This document shows positions 8,686 through 17,368 of a stretch of 64,000 nucleotides of DNA, one piece after another. The notes beneath the pieces were generated by a model, which made no database searches, was not told the origin of the DNA, and saw only the letters and a program-made list of their open reading frames with translations. The position numbers were made by a program, and so were the translations under genes. This stretch comes from Chelatococcus sp. HY11 (GTDB lineage Bacteria; Pseudomonadota; Alphaproteobacteria; Rhizobiales; Beijerinckiaceae). Position 1 is the stretch's first letter. Every line of letters starts with the position of its first letter. The DNA lies in NCBI RefSeq assembly GCF_018398335.1, contig NZ_JAHBRX010000001.1, forward strand, positions 3,030,001 to 3,094,000, read 5' to 3'.

Positions 8686-9867
8686 TCAAGCCTTCACCTG
8701 CGATGGAAAGTCCAACACGTTATTAGCCTGGGGGTAGACGCGATTTCGTCCACCCCGCTTGGCCTCATAAAGCATCTTGTCGGCGCGACGCATGAGTTCG
8801 TGCAGATACTCCCCGCTCTGCCGCGTGGCGATACCGAAACTCGCCGTCACGCGCGGACGCCCCGGCAGGGTATCGAAGCGGCGCGCCTCGAGATTGCACC
8901 GCACCCTCTCCGCGAAAGCCCCGGCGCCCTCGATATCGGCATCGGGCAGCAGAATCGCGAATTCTTCTCCACCAATGCGACCTGCGACATCTTCCGCGCG
9001 CATTTCTGTCGCAAGGAGATCGGCAAACTCCCGAATGACGCGGTCACCGGCGGCATGGCCGTGGGTGTCGTTGACGGCCTTGAAGAGATCAATGTCACAG
9101 TAGACCATGCTGACAGGGCTGCGCCCTTTCCCAGCAAGCATGGCGTCCGCACGCTCCTCAAACCCACGACGATTGAGAAGGCCCGTCATGAGGTCGGTGC
9201 TGCCGTCCTTCTTCAGATCGTCGATGATATCGAGAACCACGGCCGTCAACACAGCGAGCGCAATACCGACGATAACGATAACGAGAGAGAAGTTGAGCCA
9301 CAGCCAGAAGATCGAACGTCCAAAATCGCGCGGGAGGAGGCCGCGATCGAACACTTCAAGGGCGAGGATGGTTCGAGGAAAGAACTGAATGCCAGACGCG
9401 ACAAGGACCCAGAAAAGGATACGATCCGCCGCTCCGAAGTTGCCAGCGCGTCTCAGGCGATAAGCCGCCACAAGAAACAGGATGCCAAAACCGAAATTAA
9501 GAATATAAACCCTCATGTAAACACTATTTACCACATGATAGAAGTATAATATTGATACCATCATAGAAAAAATTATACCCGGCAGCAGAAAATATCCGAA
9601 TCTTATTTTCCTACGAATGAAAATTCCAAGAAATAGTAATACTATACTAAGTGAATAAAAAATGGCGGGAAACGCGGTATTAAGGCCGATGCTTTCTGGA
9701 AGCCTGAAAACCTGAACAATGTATCCCGCGATGTAAAGCAATGCCGCGCCGAAAACATAAAGGATATAGCGTCGCGCCCGCTGGTTAAGCCAGATCACGA
9801 AGAAAATTGACGCGAAAACGGATGCAATTATCGGATTTAATAGACTCAGAAACCATACCCCGCTCAT
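8686..9867 (-). CDS. Membrane-bound diguanylate cyclase (GGDEF)
   Basis: Makes the second messenger cyclic di-GMP from two GTP. I chose the start MSGVWFLSLLNPIIA (base 9867); an upstream Met at 9969 adds 34 uncharacteristic residues. The N-terminal half has about six hydrophobic spans (to about residue 210) and no recognised ligand-binding domain. The C-terminal GGDEF domain has DLMTGLLNRRGFEERAD, the active-site loop GRIGGEEFAILLPDA, and VTASFGIA, so it looks catalytically competent. I see no RxxD inhibitory site at the usual position before the loop. The membrane-half DNA at about 9500-9700 is clearly more AT-rich than its surroundings. No EAL domain follows. Confidence 0.93.
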   Translation of the reverse strand: MSGVWFLSLLNPIIASVFASIFFVIWLNQRARRYILYVFGAALLYIAGYIVQVFRLPESIGLNTAFPAIFYSLSIVLLFLGIFIRRKIRFGYFLLPGIIFSMMVSILYFYHVVNSVYMRVYILNFGFGILFLVAAYRLRRAGNFGAADRILFWVLVASGIQFFPRTILALEVFDRGLLPRDFGRSIFWLWLNFSLVIVIVGIALAVLTAVVLDIIDDLKKDGSTDLMTGLLNRRGFEERADAMLAGKGRSPVSMVYCDIDLFKAVNDTHGHAAGDRVIREFADLLATEMRAEDVAGRIGGEEFAILLPDADIEGAGAFAERVRCNLEARRFDTLPGRPRVTASFGIATRQSGEYLHELMRRADKMLYEAKRGGRNRVYPQANNVLDFPSQVKA

Positions 9868-10217
9868 AGCGTAACCTGCCAGCTCCCCCGAACATTGCTG
9901 TTTTAGGCGAAAGGAGCGCATGTGGCCAGACCAATGATCCCAGGTGATGGGACAGCTCTCCTCTCGCACCGTGTCGGTTCTTAGTTATTTTCTCACACCC
10001 TCCGATGCTGAACCAACAGAGTTTGAAGGCGCTTCCTGCGTCCGCATCCGTAACCATCAGGCAATCACCTGCGGCTTTGAAAAAACGTCAGGCCGGCTCC
10101 ACGAGCTTTATCCCCGATCCGATGTGGCAGCGACGGCAATTACTTGTATGATGTCCGGTGTTTAATGGGCCAACGCCGGAGCGCGGCACAGAAAGTGGAC
10201 AAGGCGAGACAAGAATC
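9868..10217. other. 350-bp gap between divergent cyclase and regulator genes
   Basis: No convincing coding region. It must hold the promoters of the diguanylate cyclase (minus) and the FadR-type regulator (plus). The segment TTACTTGTATGATGTCCGGTG just before 10162 could hold a GntR-type site, but no clear palindrome is present. Confidence 0.5.
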
Positions 10218-10952
10218 ATGCCGAGAATAGAATTTCGCCGCGGCAGCCTGTCTGAGCAGATCGTCACGATCATGCGCCAGCGTATTCAGGCTGGTGACTA
10301 CCCACGTGGCGAAAAACTCCCCACCGAGCAGGATCTGATCGAGGAGTTCGGCGTCAGCCGCACCGTGGTGCGCGAGGCCATCGCCAACCTGAAGGCGGGC
10401 GGGCTCGTCTCGACGCGTCAGGGCGTGGGCGTGTTCGTGCAGCGCCACGTGCCCCTGCGGTCCTTTGTCATCGATGATCCCGACCTGAAGCTGGTCAACG
10501 AGGCGATCGCTGTTCTTGAACTCCGGGTCGCCCTAGAGGTGGAGGCGGCCGGCCTTGCCGCCAGCCGGCGGGATGAGAAACATCTGAAGGAAATGCGCAA
10601 GGCCATGAAGGCCATGGTGCAGGCGACGGAGGCAGGAGAGGATGCCATCCAGGCGGACCTCGCCTTCCACCGCAGCATCGCGGAAGCCTCCGGGAACGTC
10701 CATTTCCTGCAGCTTTTCAACTATCTCGGCGAGCTGATGATCCCGCGCACCAAGTTTGAAACCTTCAAGATCACCGGCGCCAACCGGGAAGACTATCTCA
10801 AGCACCTCAGCGAGGAGCATGCCGCCATCCTTGCCGCCATCGAAGCGAAAGCGCCTGAGGACGCGCGCAGGGCCATGCGTATTCATCTCATCGGCAGCAA
10901 GGATCGCCTGGCCGCGGGCGCGGCCGTCGCTGCCAAGGTTCAGCTAGCTTGA
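10218..10952 (+). CDS. GntR/FadR-family transcriptional regulator
   Basis: DNA-binding repressor or activator of 244 residues. The N-terminal winged helix is clear: LSEQIVTIMRQRIQAGDYPRGEKLPTEQDLIEEFGVSRTVVREAIANLKAGGLV. It is followed by an all-helical FCD ligand domain (about residues 90-225) with ELRVALEVEAAGLAA, DLAFHRSIAEASGN and EHAAILAAIEAKAPEDARRAMRIHL, which carry the usual Asp/His metal and ligand positions. I preferred MPRIEFRRG over the Met 20 codons earlier because it starts next to the domain. It ends convergently, overlapping the 3' end of the emrA-like gene by 9 bp. Its target genes are not evident; carboxylate sensing is the family habit. Confidence 0.92.
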   Translation: MPRIEFRRGSLSEQIVTIMRQRIQAGDYPRGEKLPTEQDLIEEFGVSRTVVREAIANLKAGGLVSTRQGVGVFVQRHVPLRSFVIDDPDLKLVNEAIAVLELRVALEVEAAGLAASRRDEKHLKEMRKAMKAMVQATEAGEDAIQADLAFHRSIAEASGNVHFLQLFNYLGELMIPRTKFETFKITGANREDYLKHLSEEHAAILAAIEAKAPEDARRAMRIHLIGSKDRLAAGAAVAAKVQLA

Positions 10953-12071
10953 GCGACGCTCCGCAACGGGCTGGCCCGAGGGAGCCTGATCTGGATAGGC
11001 GGGCTGGGGCGACGCAGGAGTGGCTGCCGCCGCGGCTTTTGCGGCGGTATCGACTGAAACGACGACCGACATGCCCGGCGCCAAACGTTTCGCCAACGAC
11101 TGGCCTGAATCGATCGCGATGCGCACGGACAAGCGCTGCGTCACCTTGGTGAAATTGCCGGTGGCATTGTCAGCCTTGAGCACGGCGAATTCGGACCCCG
11201 CCGCCGGTGAGAACTGCTCGATGCGACCCGTCAGCGTTTCCCCATGCAGCGCGTCCACGGTGAAGGTGACCGGCTGGCCGACCTTCATGCCCGGAAGCTG
11301 CGTCTCCTTGAAATTGGCGACAACCCAGACCTGCTCGGGAACCAGCGCAGCGAGCTGCGTGCCCACCGAAACATACTGTCCGAGGCGGGCACCGACCTCG
11401 CCAAGCTGCCCGTCTGCCGGAGCGACGATATGTGTGTTGTCCAGATCGATTTTGGCGAGCTGGACCGCCGCCACGGCATTGTCAATCTCCGCCTTCAGCG
11501 AGTCCCGGTTGACAATGATCGACTGCAGATCCTGACGGGCCACGTCCACCGCAGATTCCGCCTGATGCAGCGTCGCCTGCGCCTGGGCGAGCGTGCCATG
11601 CGCCTGATCCGCGGCGCTCTGTGTCGTCGCGCCGCGCGGCAGCAGGGCCTCGACGCGCTCTGCATTCGATCGCGCAACGTCGAGGGCCGCGTTGGCACTT
11701 GTCACCTGCGCCTCGCTTGAACGGATACGCGCTTCGGCGGCGCGCTGGCTCTGCTCGGAGTTTTGCAGCGCCGCCCGTTTCATCGCGAGCGTCGCCTCCG
11801 CCTGCTTCAACTTCTGCCGATAGATGCGGTCATCAATCTGGACGATGACGTCACCGGCATGGACATGCTGATAGTCCTGCGCATTGACGGCAACGACATA
11901 GCCCGTGACCTGCGGGCTCAGGGTCGTGACCTTGCCGCGCACATAGGCGTTTTCCGTGGTCTCGACCGAGCCGTGGAACGGCGGCAGCTGCCAGGATTGG
12001 AGGATCAGCAAGGCACCAACGATGCCAACAGTGATGGCGGCGCTGGCCCGAATGACGTGTGACTTGGACAT
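10944..12071 (-). CDS. HlyD/EmrA-family membrane fusion protein
   Basis: Periplasmic adaptor that links an inner-membrane exporter to an outer-membrane channel. The 375 residues hold one N-terminal membrane anchor (about 12-28), the signature VETTENAYVRGKVTTLSPQVTGYV, two lipoyl half-motifs, a long coiled-coil hairpin (about 85-210, rich in Ala, Gln and Glu) and the beta-barrel segment VWVVANFKETQLPGMKVGQPV typical of EmrA. An Ala/Pro-rich tail ends the protein. It follows the MFS gene by 28 bp on the same strand, so it forms an EmrAB-like pair under the MarR regulator upstream. Confidence 0.93.
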   Translation of the reverse strand: MSKSHVIRASAAITVGIVGALLILQSWQLPPFHGSVETTENAYVRGKVTTLSPQVTGYVVAVNAQDYQHVHAGDVIVQIDDRIYRQKLKQAEATLAMKRAALQNSEQSQRAAEARIRSSEAQVTSANAALDVARSNAERVEALLPRGATTQSAADQAHGTLAQAQATLHQAESAVDVARQDLQSIIVNRDSLKAEIDNAVAAVQLAKIDLDNTHIVAPADGQLGEVGARLGQYVSVGTQLAALVPEQVWVVANFKETQLPGMKVGQPVTFTVDALHGETLTGRIEQFSPAAGSEFAVLKADNATGNFTKVTQRLSVRIAIDSGQSLAKRLAPGMSVVVSVDTAAKAAAAATPASPQPAYPDQAPSGQPVAERRSS

Positions 12072-12099
12072 GATCTTCTAAATTTCTCGATCGATAGGG

Positions 12100-13809
12100 T
12101 CAGGCGTGAGCGTCGCGGCGGGTCGTAAGCCAGCCGTGGACAGAGGAGAACCCCATCTGGACGACAACCACCGTGAAAGCGATCGCGGCGAGGGCTGAGA
12201 TGAGGAGAAAGGCGTCGTTATAGGCCAGCACGGTCGCCTGGAGCGTGACCTGCTGGGACAATGTCGCCAATCCCTCCGCATTGAGGAGCTGGCCATCCGT
12301 GAGTACCTTGCCGAAAGCGCCGGCGAGCTGGCGCACGCGCTCGCTCACCTGCGGGTCCGTCATCACGATGCGCTCGACGAGATGCGCCGAGTGAAACTTC
12401 TCACGAACAGTGATGAACGAGCCGAAAGCAGCCGAGCCGATCAGGCCACCGAGGCTCTGGGTGAATAGAAACACGACGAGGAAGCTGGTGATGAACATCG
12501 GCCCCTGCTTCAGGGTCTTCATCAGCCCCGCGAGCAGGGCAGGTGGCAGAAACAATGCTCCTCCGAACGCGATAAGCGCCTGGCTGACATGCATGTTCCC
12601 AGGTCGCGTCAGGCTCGTTGCATGGCCGTCCATGTAAGCACCGACGGCGATGCAGAGGAGCGCGACAGCATGCATGGGGTGCACGCGCTCGATCTTGAGC
12701 ATCGCGCCGCAGACCAGGCCGCCCGCGACGGACGCGGCGAGGATCACGAGATAAAGATGCCGGCTCTGTTCGTTGAAGAGGCCAAGCCCCTGGAACAGCG
12801 CCAGCGCACCCGATGTCTGCTCGGTGAGGACCATACGAAAAACAAGCAACGTCAGCGTCAGATGGAGGATCTCAGGACTCGTCAGCCAACGGATATTGAT
12901 GAGCGGGGTGTCGCGATTGATCTCGATGGCCGCGGCGCAAGCGATCGCCATCACGGCCACCGCAAGTGCGACACCGATCCACGGCGCCTCGAACCACCAG
13001 TAATAACGGCCGACAGCCAGCACGACCGCGAGCAGGCCGAAGCCCAGAGCAATCAGCGGATAGGTGATGAAATCCTTCCAGTGCAGGACCTTGGCGTGCG
13101 GTATGGGGGTTAGCGGCAACAGATAGACGATCGGCAATGCGATGAGCGCGAGGCCGATCTCCATCAGATAGAGATGCCGCCATTGGCCCAGATCCAGCAG
13201 ATAGGGCGAGATGAGCCGCGCGATCGTCGGCGTTATGCCCGATAGCATCAGGGCGAGACTCAAGCCCCAGCTCAGCTTCTTCGCGGGTGGAAAGGCCTCC
13301 AGCATATAGAGGAAGCCAAGCGTCGATATGGGGGCGGCTGCCGCGCCCGCCAGGAAACGCACCGGCAGGGCCGACCATAGATCGTAGATGAAGAGATGTA
13401 GCAGCGATGTCAGCACGAATACCACGATGCTGATCTCGGTGAAGCGGCGCAGGCCGAACTGCGTCCTGATCTTCGTCAACAGGATGGTGAGACTGACGTT
13501 CGGGGCCATATAGGCAGCGATCAGCCAGTTTGTTTCCGTCAGTGTGGCGCCGAGAGAGCCCTGAATCTGCGGCGTGTTGGCCGCCACCAGGTTCATGCCG
13601 AGCCCCTGCGTCAGCCATAGCAACGTGGACGCCGCCATAAAGATCGCCGCACGGCTCAAGGGCAGCGGCGGAGGAGCAGGCGACGCGACCGCCGGTTGCG
13701 GTTGCTGGCTCTCGCCCGGCGCGGCATCGCCATCCGCCGCTGACTCCGGCGGCAGGGCGTTATTCCGCGCAGCCCCGACGGCTGCCGATTGCTCAGCCGA
13801 GGCTGACAT
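12100..13809 (-). CDS. DHA2-family MFS drug exporter (EmrB-like)
   Basis: Proton-driven multidrug efflux permease of about 569 residues with roughly 14 hydrophobic spans. The N-terminal 60 residues are Pro/Ala-rich and cytoplasmic. Seen: TLLWLTQGLGMNLVAANTPQIQGSLGATLTETNWLIAAYMAPNVSLTILLTKIRTQFGLRRF, with the loop-2 region of DHA2 transporters, and a C-terminal span before SSVHGWLTTRRD. I placed the start at MSASAEQ (13809). It overlaps the last codons of marR by 17 bp, and an upstream Met at 13857 lies deeper inside marR. It works with the adaptor behind it. The substrate is unknown. Confidence 0.9.
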   Translation of the reverse strand: MSASAEQSAAVGAARNNALPPESAADGDAAPGESQQPQPAVASPAPPPLPLSRAAIFMAASTLLWLTQGLGMNLVAANTPQIQGSLGATLTETNWLIAAYMAPNVSLTILLTKIRTQFGLRRFTEISIVVFVLTSLLHLFIYDLWSALPVRFLAGAAAAPISTLGFLYMLEAFPPAKKLSWGLSLALMLSGITPTIARLISPYLLDLGQWRHLYLMEIGLALIALPIVYLLPLTPIPHAKVLHWKDFITYPLIALGFGLLAVVLAVGRYYWWFEAPWIGVALAVAVMAIACAAAIEINRDTPLINIRWLTSPEILHLTLTLLVFRMVLTEQTSGALALFQGLGLFNEQSRHLYLVILAASVAGGLVCGAMLKIERVHPMHAVALLCIAVGAYMDGHATSLTRPGNMHVSQALIAFGGALFLPPALLAGLMKTLKQGPMFITSFLVVFLFTQSLGGLIGSAAFGSFITVREKFHSAHLVERIVMTDPQVSERVRQLAGAFGKVLTDGQLLNAEGLATLSQQVTLQATVLAYNDAFLLISALAAIAFTVVVVQMGFSSVHGWLTTRRDAHA

Positions 13810-14266
13810 TGGTCTCTTCCTCTCGGCGCGCGGCGGCCGCCCGCTCGGCATTCGCAACGAAGCGACGCAGGGTGCTCAAGGCCACCTCGAGCGATGCGGC
13901 ATCGATGTCTTGCAACAGGTCGAAACGCAGACGCTCGGTCAATTCCTCGAGTTCGCGCACCTGCGCCTGCGCGACCAGAGTCAATTCGATCTGCTTGGCG
14001 CGCCGATCACCAACGACAGCGCATCGCGTGATCAACCCTTGACGTTCAAGGCCATCGAGCAGTCTCACGACCGACGGATGCTCTATCTCGAGCGCGTCCG
14101 CGAGTTCCGTCTGATTCCAGGAGCGGTCCTGCGCCAGGAAAAGAAGGGCCCGGGCGCGCGGCAACGTCAGCCCTCGCTCACGCACATAGCGGTCGAAAAG
14201 CTTGCGCATTTTACGGCCGGCCGTTGCGAGCTCGAATGTGAACGCCGCGCCGAGTTCCGATTTCAT
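13793..14266 (-). CDS. MarR-family repressor of the efflux operon
   Basis: Winged-helix regulator, 157 residues from the Met at 14266 (MKSELGAAFTFELATAG). An upstream Met at 14305 falls inside the putative operator, so I prefer the later start. Seen: RGLTLPRARALLFLAQDRSWNQTELADALEIEHPSVVRLLDGLERQGLITRCAVVGDRRAKQIELT, the full HTH and wing of MarR proteins with the D-x-R wing motif. It is first in an operon with an emrB-like and an emrA-like gene, the classical arrangement in which a phenolic or drug ligand releases the repressor. Confidence 0.93.
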   Translation of the reverse strand: MKSELGAAFTFELATAGRKMRKLFDRYVRERGLTLPRARALLFLAQDRSWNQTELADALEIEHPSVVRLLDGLERQGLITRCAVVGDRRAKQIELTLVAQAQVRELEELTERLRFDLLQDIDAASLEVALSTLRRFVANAERAAAARREEETNVSLG

Positions 14267-14288
14267 AGGGAAGGCAACCAATTTATAG

Positions 14289-14311
14289 ATAGCTATTATA
14301 TGCATAGCTAT
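14289..14311. promoter_or_regulatory. Putative MarR operator: paired ATAGCTAT sites
   Basis: Two copies of the self-complementary octamer ATAGCTAT at 14289-14296 and 14304-14311, 15 bp centre to centre, in an AT-rich stretch 23-45 bp upstream of the chosen marR start. The spacing and symmetry suit a dimeric winged-helix repressor acting on its own operon. Confidence 0.65.
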
Positions 14312-14374
14312 ATAATTGGCGACCCCCGCTCTGACAAGGCATATCTTTGACGCGGATTCATCGCGAAGAGGCGC

Positions 14375-14875
14375 TCATCGCCGCACGTCAAACGCCGGGT
14401 GATACGCGACCATCCCCTTCGGCACGTCAGTGCCGAAGGGCAGCGCCTGGAAGTAAGCCGCCGGCACAGCGGCCAGGCTCAACTCCGCCCGTGCCCGAAA
14501 GCCAAAACGACCGTAATAGAGGGGATCGCCCAGGACGACACAGCCGCGGGCCCCTGCTGCGCGCAGGCCTGTGAGACCTTCCATGGCGAGCCGCGAGCCT
14601 ATGCCCAGACGCTGATGGCGAGGGAGTACGGCCAGGGGGCCGAGGCCGTGCCATCCGGCTTCCGCTCCGCCGACTGTGACCGGCGAGAAAGCGATATGGC
14701 CAAGGACGACGCCTTGCTCCGCCGCCACGAGCGAAAGGGTCAAGGCGCCGGCCCCACGCAAGGTGTCGACAATAAGCGCCTCTGTCCCGCTGCTATGAGG
14801 CGCGCTTCGGAAGGCCTCCTCGATCAGGGCATGAATGGCTTGCCGGTCCCCCGGCTTTTCACATCTGATGTCCAT
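14375..14875 (-). CDS. GNAT-family N-acetyltransferase
   Basis: Acetyl-CoA-dependent acetyltransferase of 166 residues, substrate unknown. I took the start MDIRCEKPGDRQAIHALIEEAF (14875) because it begins the GNAT fold; an earlier Met adds 29 residues without homology. The acetyl-CoA binding motif A is clear: GLGPLAVLPRHQRLGIGSRLAMEGL (Q/R-x-x-G-x-G), followed by GCVVLGDPLYYGRFGF, the form seen in the YhbS-like subgroup. It is a single gene. A perfect 14-bp palindrome (GTGCGCCGGCGCAC) at 14920-14933 lies 45 bp upstream. Confidence 0.9.
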   Translation of the reverse strand: MDIRCEKPGDRQAIHALIEEAFRSAPHSSGTEALIVDTLRGAGALTLSLVAAEQGVVLGHIAFSPVTVGGAEAGWHGLGPLAVLPRHQRLGIGSRLAMEGLTGLRAAGARGCVVLGDPLYYGRFGFRARAELSLAAVPAAYFQALPFGTDVPKGMVAYHPAFDVRR

Positions 14876-15335
14876 AGCCGTTTCCCCATGGTCCTTTCCC
14901 CATTGGCCGTTTTCCTGTGGTGCGCCGGCGCACAGCCCAACTCCATCATAGATATCGTCCACCTTGGCAGCGACGGTCGCCGAACCCTCATGGCCTGCTC
15001 AGCCCGCTTATTGTTCACTTATAGTGATAGACTCATCAGCATCGCTGACAATACTCGGCGACATCGGCCCAATTCGCCCGGACGACTGATGCAAATCCTC
15101 CAGCCGCCGATGAAAAGAGCAAGCGGCGCCGTGTTTCGGCTTGAAGCCGGCCCAGTCCTGTGGCACCAACATGCTGCTATGAGAAACTTCGCTCACATCA
15201 TTAGCTCGGCGCGAATGCCACGTTGACCGGCAGCCCCTTGGGGCCTTGTCGTCGCGTCTGCGCTTTGCCGAAGACCTGACCCGGCTGCACCCGTCCGGTG
15301 CCTCACTGCCGTCTGCTATTCTGTGAGATCCTGCA
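14876..15335. other. 460-bp gap between GNAT and ABC exporter genes
   Basis: No supportable gene. It contains the 14-bp palindrome at 14920-14933 upstream of the GNAT gene and presumably the divergent promoters. Short frames here are not conserved-looking and read through the palindrome. Confidence 0.5.
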
Positions 15336-17195
15336 ATGTCGACCGTTCAAGAGGCAGCGCGCGCTCTGCGCCGCGCCCGGCGCTTTCTCCGGCGCAAACC
15401 CATCGATCTTCGCGCCGACACCATCCTGTCGGTCTTTCGCTTCACAAGCACCCATTGGGCGGCCCAAAGGCGGCGCGTGGGCGCCATCGTGCTGTTCGGC
15501 ATACTGGCGACGGCGGCTGAAGTGCTCACGCCCTATTTCGCGGGCAAGCTCGTGGACGCCATAGCGCGCGGCTCCTTCGACAATCCGGCGACGGTCAATG
15601 CGGCCTGGACCGCCTTCGCCGTCCTGGTGACGCTCGGCCTCGGCGCCATCATCCTGCGCCAGCTCGTGATGAACAGCATCGTCAAGCTGACGTTGCGCAT
15701 CATGAGCGACATGGCGGCCGAGACTTTCGCGCGTGTGCAAAGGCTCTCGACCGACTGGCATGCCAACAGCTTTGCCGGCTCGACGGTGCGCAAGATCAGC
15801 CGCGGCATGTGGGCGCTCGATCTGTTGAACGACACGCTGCTGGTCGCCCTGCTGTCGTCCTTGATCACCCTTGTCGGCGCGACGCTCCTTCTTAGCTTCA
15901 CCTGGCCGGTGATGGGCCTCGTCGTCGGGCTCGGCTCACTCATCTTCATCGTCGTGACCTGCGCCATGGCCGTTGGCTATGTCGCGCCCGCCGCGGCGCT
16001 GTCGAACGCCTGGGACACCAAGCTCGGCGGCGCCCTGGCCGATGCGGTGAGCTGCAATGCGGTGGTCAAGGCCTTCGGCGCGGAACGGCGCGAAGACACC
16101 AAGCTCGCGCGCGTCATCGCGAAATGGCGTGGCCGCACCCGGCGCACATGGAATCGCGCCGTAACCAATGTGGGCCTGCAGGGCCTGATGATGGTCACCA
16201 TGCAGGGTGCCATTCTGGCCTCGGCGCTTGTTCTGTGGCAGCGCGGCGCGGCGAGCCCCGGCGACATCACCTTCGTGCTCACGTTGTTCTTCGTGCTGCA
16301 GGGCCATCTGCGCGACGTCGGCATGCATATCCGCCATCTCCAGCGGTCGGTGAACGACATGGAGGAAATGGTGAAGCTGCACGAGGAGCCGATCGGCGTG
16401 GCGGACCGCCCCGGCGCGCGGCCGGCCGAGATCACGCAGGGCGAGATTGCTTTCGACCATGTCTCGTTCCGCTATGGCACGCATCCGACCCCGCTCTACC
16501 GGGATTTCTCGATCCGCGTGAAGGCAGGCGAGAAGGTCGGCCTTGTCGGCCATTCCGGCTCCGGCAAGACGACCTTCGTCAAGCTGGTGCAGCGCCTTTA
16601 CGACGTTACGGGCGGCGCCGTGCTGATCGACGGGCAGAACATCGCAGATCTGCAACAGGCGAGCCTGCGCAGCCGCATAGCCATCGTGCAGCAGGAGCCC
16701 ATCCTGTTTCACCGGTCGCTCGCGGAGAACATCGCCTATGCGCGCCCGGACGCGACCCGCGAGGAGATCATCGCCGCAGCCGAGCAGGCGAGCGCCCATG
16801 CCTTCATCACGAGGCTGCCGAAAGGCTATGAAACGCTGGTCGGCGAGCGCGGCGTCAAGCTGTCGGGCGGCGAGCGCCAACGCGTGGCGCTCGCCCGGGC
16901 CTTCCTCGCCGATGCGCCCATCCTCATCCTTGACGAGGCCACCTCGAGCCTCGATTCGGAAAGCGAGGCGCTCATCCAGCAGGCGATGGAGAAGCTGATG
17001 ATCGGGCGCACGACGCTCGTCATCGCGCACCGCCTCTCGACGGTGCAGTCCCTCGATCGGCTCCTCGTGTTCGACGCCGGCCGGGTGGTGGAGGAAGGCA
17101 GCCATGCCGCGCTCATCCGTCAACCGGACGGCATCTATCGCCGCCTCTTCGAGAGACAGGCGCTGGAACTGACCAAGGGGTTTGAGATCGTCTGA
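15336..17195 (+). CDS. ABC exporter, fused permease and ATPase
   Basis: Half-transporter of 619 residues of the MsbA/ABCB type that works as a dimer in the inner membrane; cargo unknown. The first 330 residues hold the six-span export domain (VGAIVLFGILATAAEVLTPYFAGKLVDA and following spans). The nucleotide-binding domain then shows Walker A GHSGSGKTT, Q-loop IVQQEPILFHRSLAENI, signature VKLSGGERQRVALARAF, Walker B ILILDEATSSLD and switch VIAHRLST, all intact. It is monocistronic, ending at a clear hairpin terminator at 17200. Confidence 0.94.
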   Translation: MSTVQEAARALRRARRFLRRKPIDLRADTILSVFRFTSTHWAAQRRRVGAIVLFGILATAAEVLTPYFAGKLVDAIARGSFDNPATVNAAWTAFAVLVTLGLGAIILRQLVMNSIVKLTLRIMSDMAAETFARVQRLSTDWHANSFAGSTVRKISRGMWALDLLNDTLLVALLSSLITLVGATLLLSFTWPVMGLVVGLGSLIFIVVTCAMAVGYVAPAAALSNAWDTKLGGALADAVSCNAVVKAFGAERREDTKLARVIAKWRGRTRRTWNRAVTNVGLQGLMMVTMQGAILASALVLWQRGAASPGDITFVLTLFFVLQGHLRDVGMHIRHLQRSVNDMEEMVKLHEEPIGVADRPGARPAEITQGEIAFDHVSFRYGTHPTPLYRDFSIRVKAGEKVGLVGHSGSGKTTFVKLVQRLYDVTGGAVLIDGQNIADLQQASLRSRIAIVQQEPILFHRSLAENIAYARPDATREEIIAAAEQASAHAFITRLPKGYETLVGERGVKLSGGERQRVALARAFLADAPILILDEATSSLDSESEALIQQAMEKLMIGRTTLVIAHRLSTVQSLDRLLVFDAGRVVEEGSHAALIRQPDGIYRRLFERQALELTKGFEIV

Positions 17196-17199
17196 GTGG

Positions 17200-17234
17200 A
17201 TACCCGATGTGTTCATTTACGCATCGGGTATTTC
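17200..17234 (+). terminator. Intrinsic terminator after the ABC exporter
   Basis: ATACCCGATG at 17200-17209 pairs perfectly with CATCGGGTAT at 17222-17231. Two more inner pairs (one wobble) close the 8-base loop, and TTTC follows. It starts four bases after the stop codon of the exporter. Confidence 0.85.
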
Positions 17235-17368
17235 AAAAATCCAGGCAGCTCATTGATGTAAATATTCTCTATCGCCTGGCAAAATATGCAATATATCCCG
17301 CTCTATTCCATCTTTCGGGAGAGAATATCTGGAAGGATACCCTGGAAAGCCCACACGGCCGCGCCCGA

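Noticed and set aside
15936-17216. 426-residue open frame on the minus strand
   Set aside because: Antisense to the ATPase domain of the ABC exporter and runs through its terminator hairpin.
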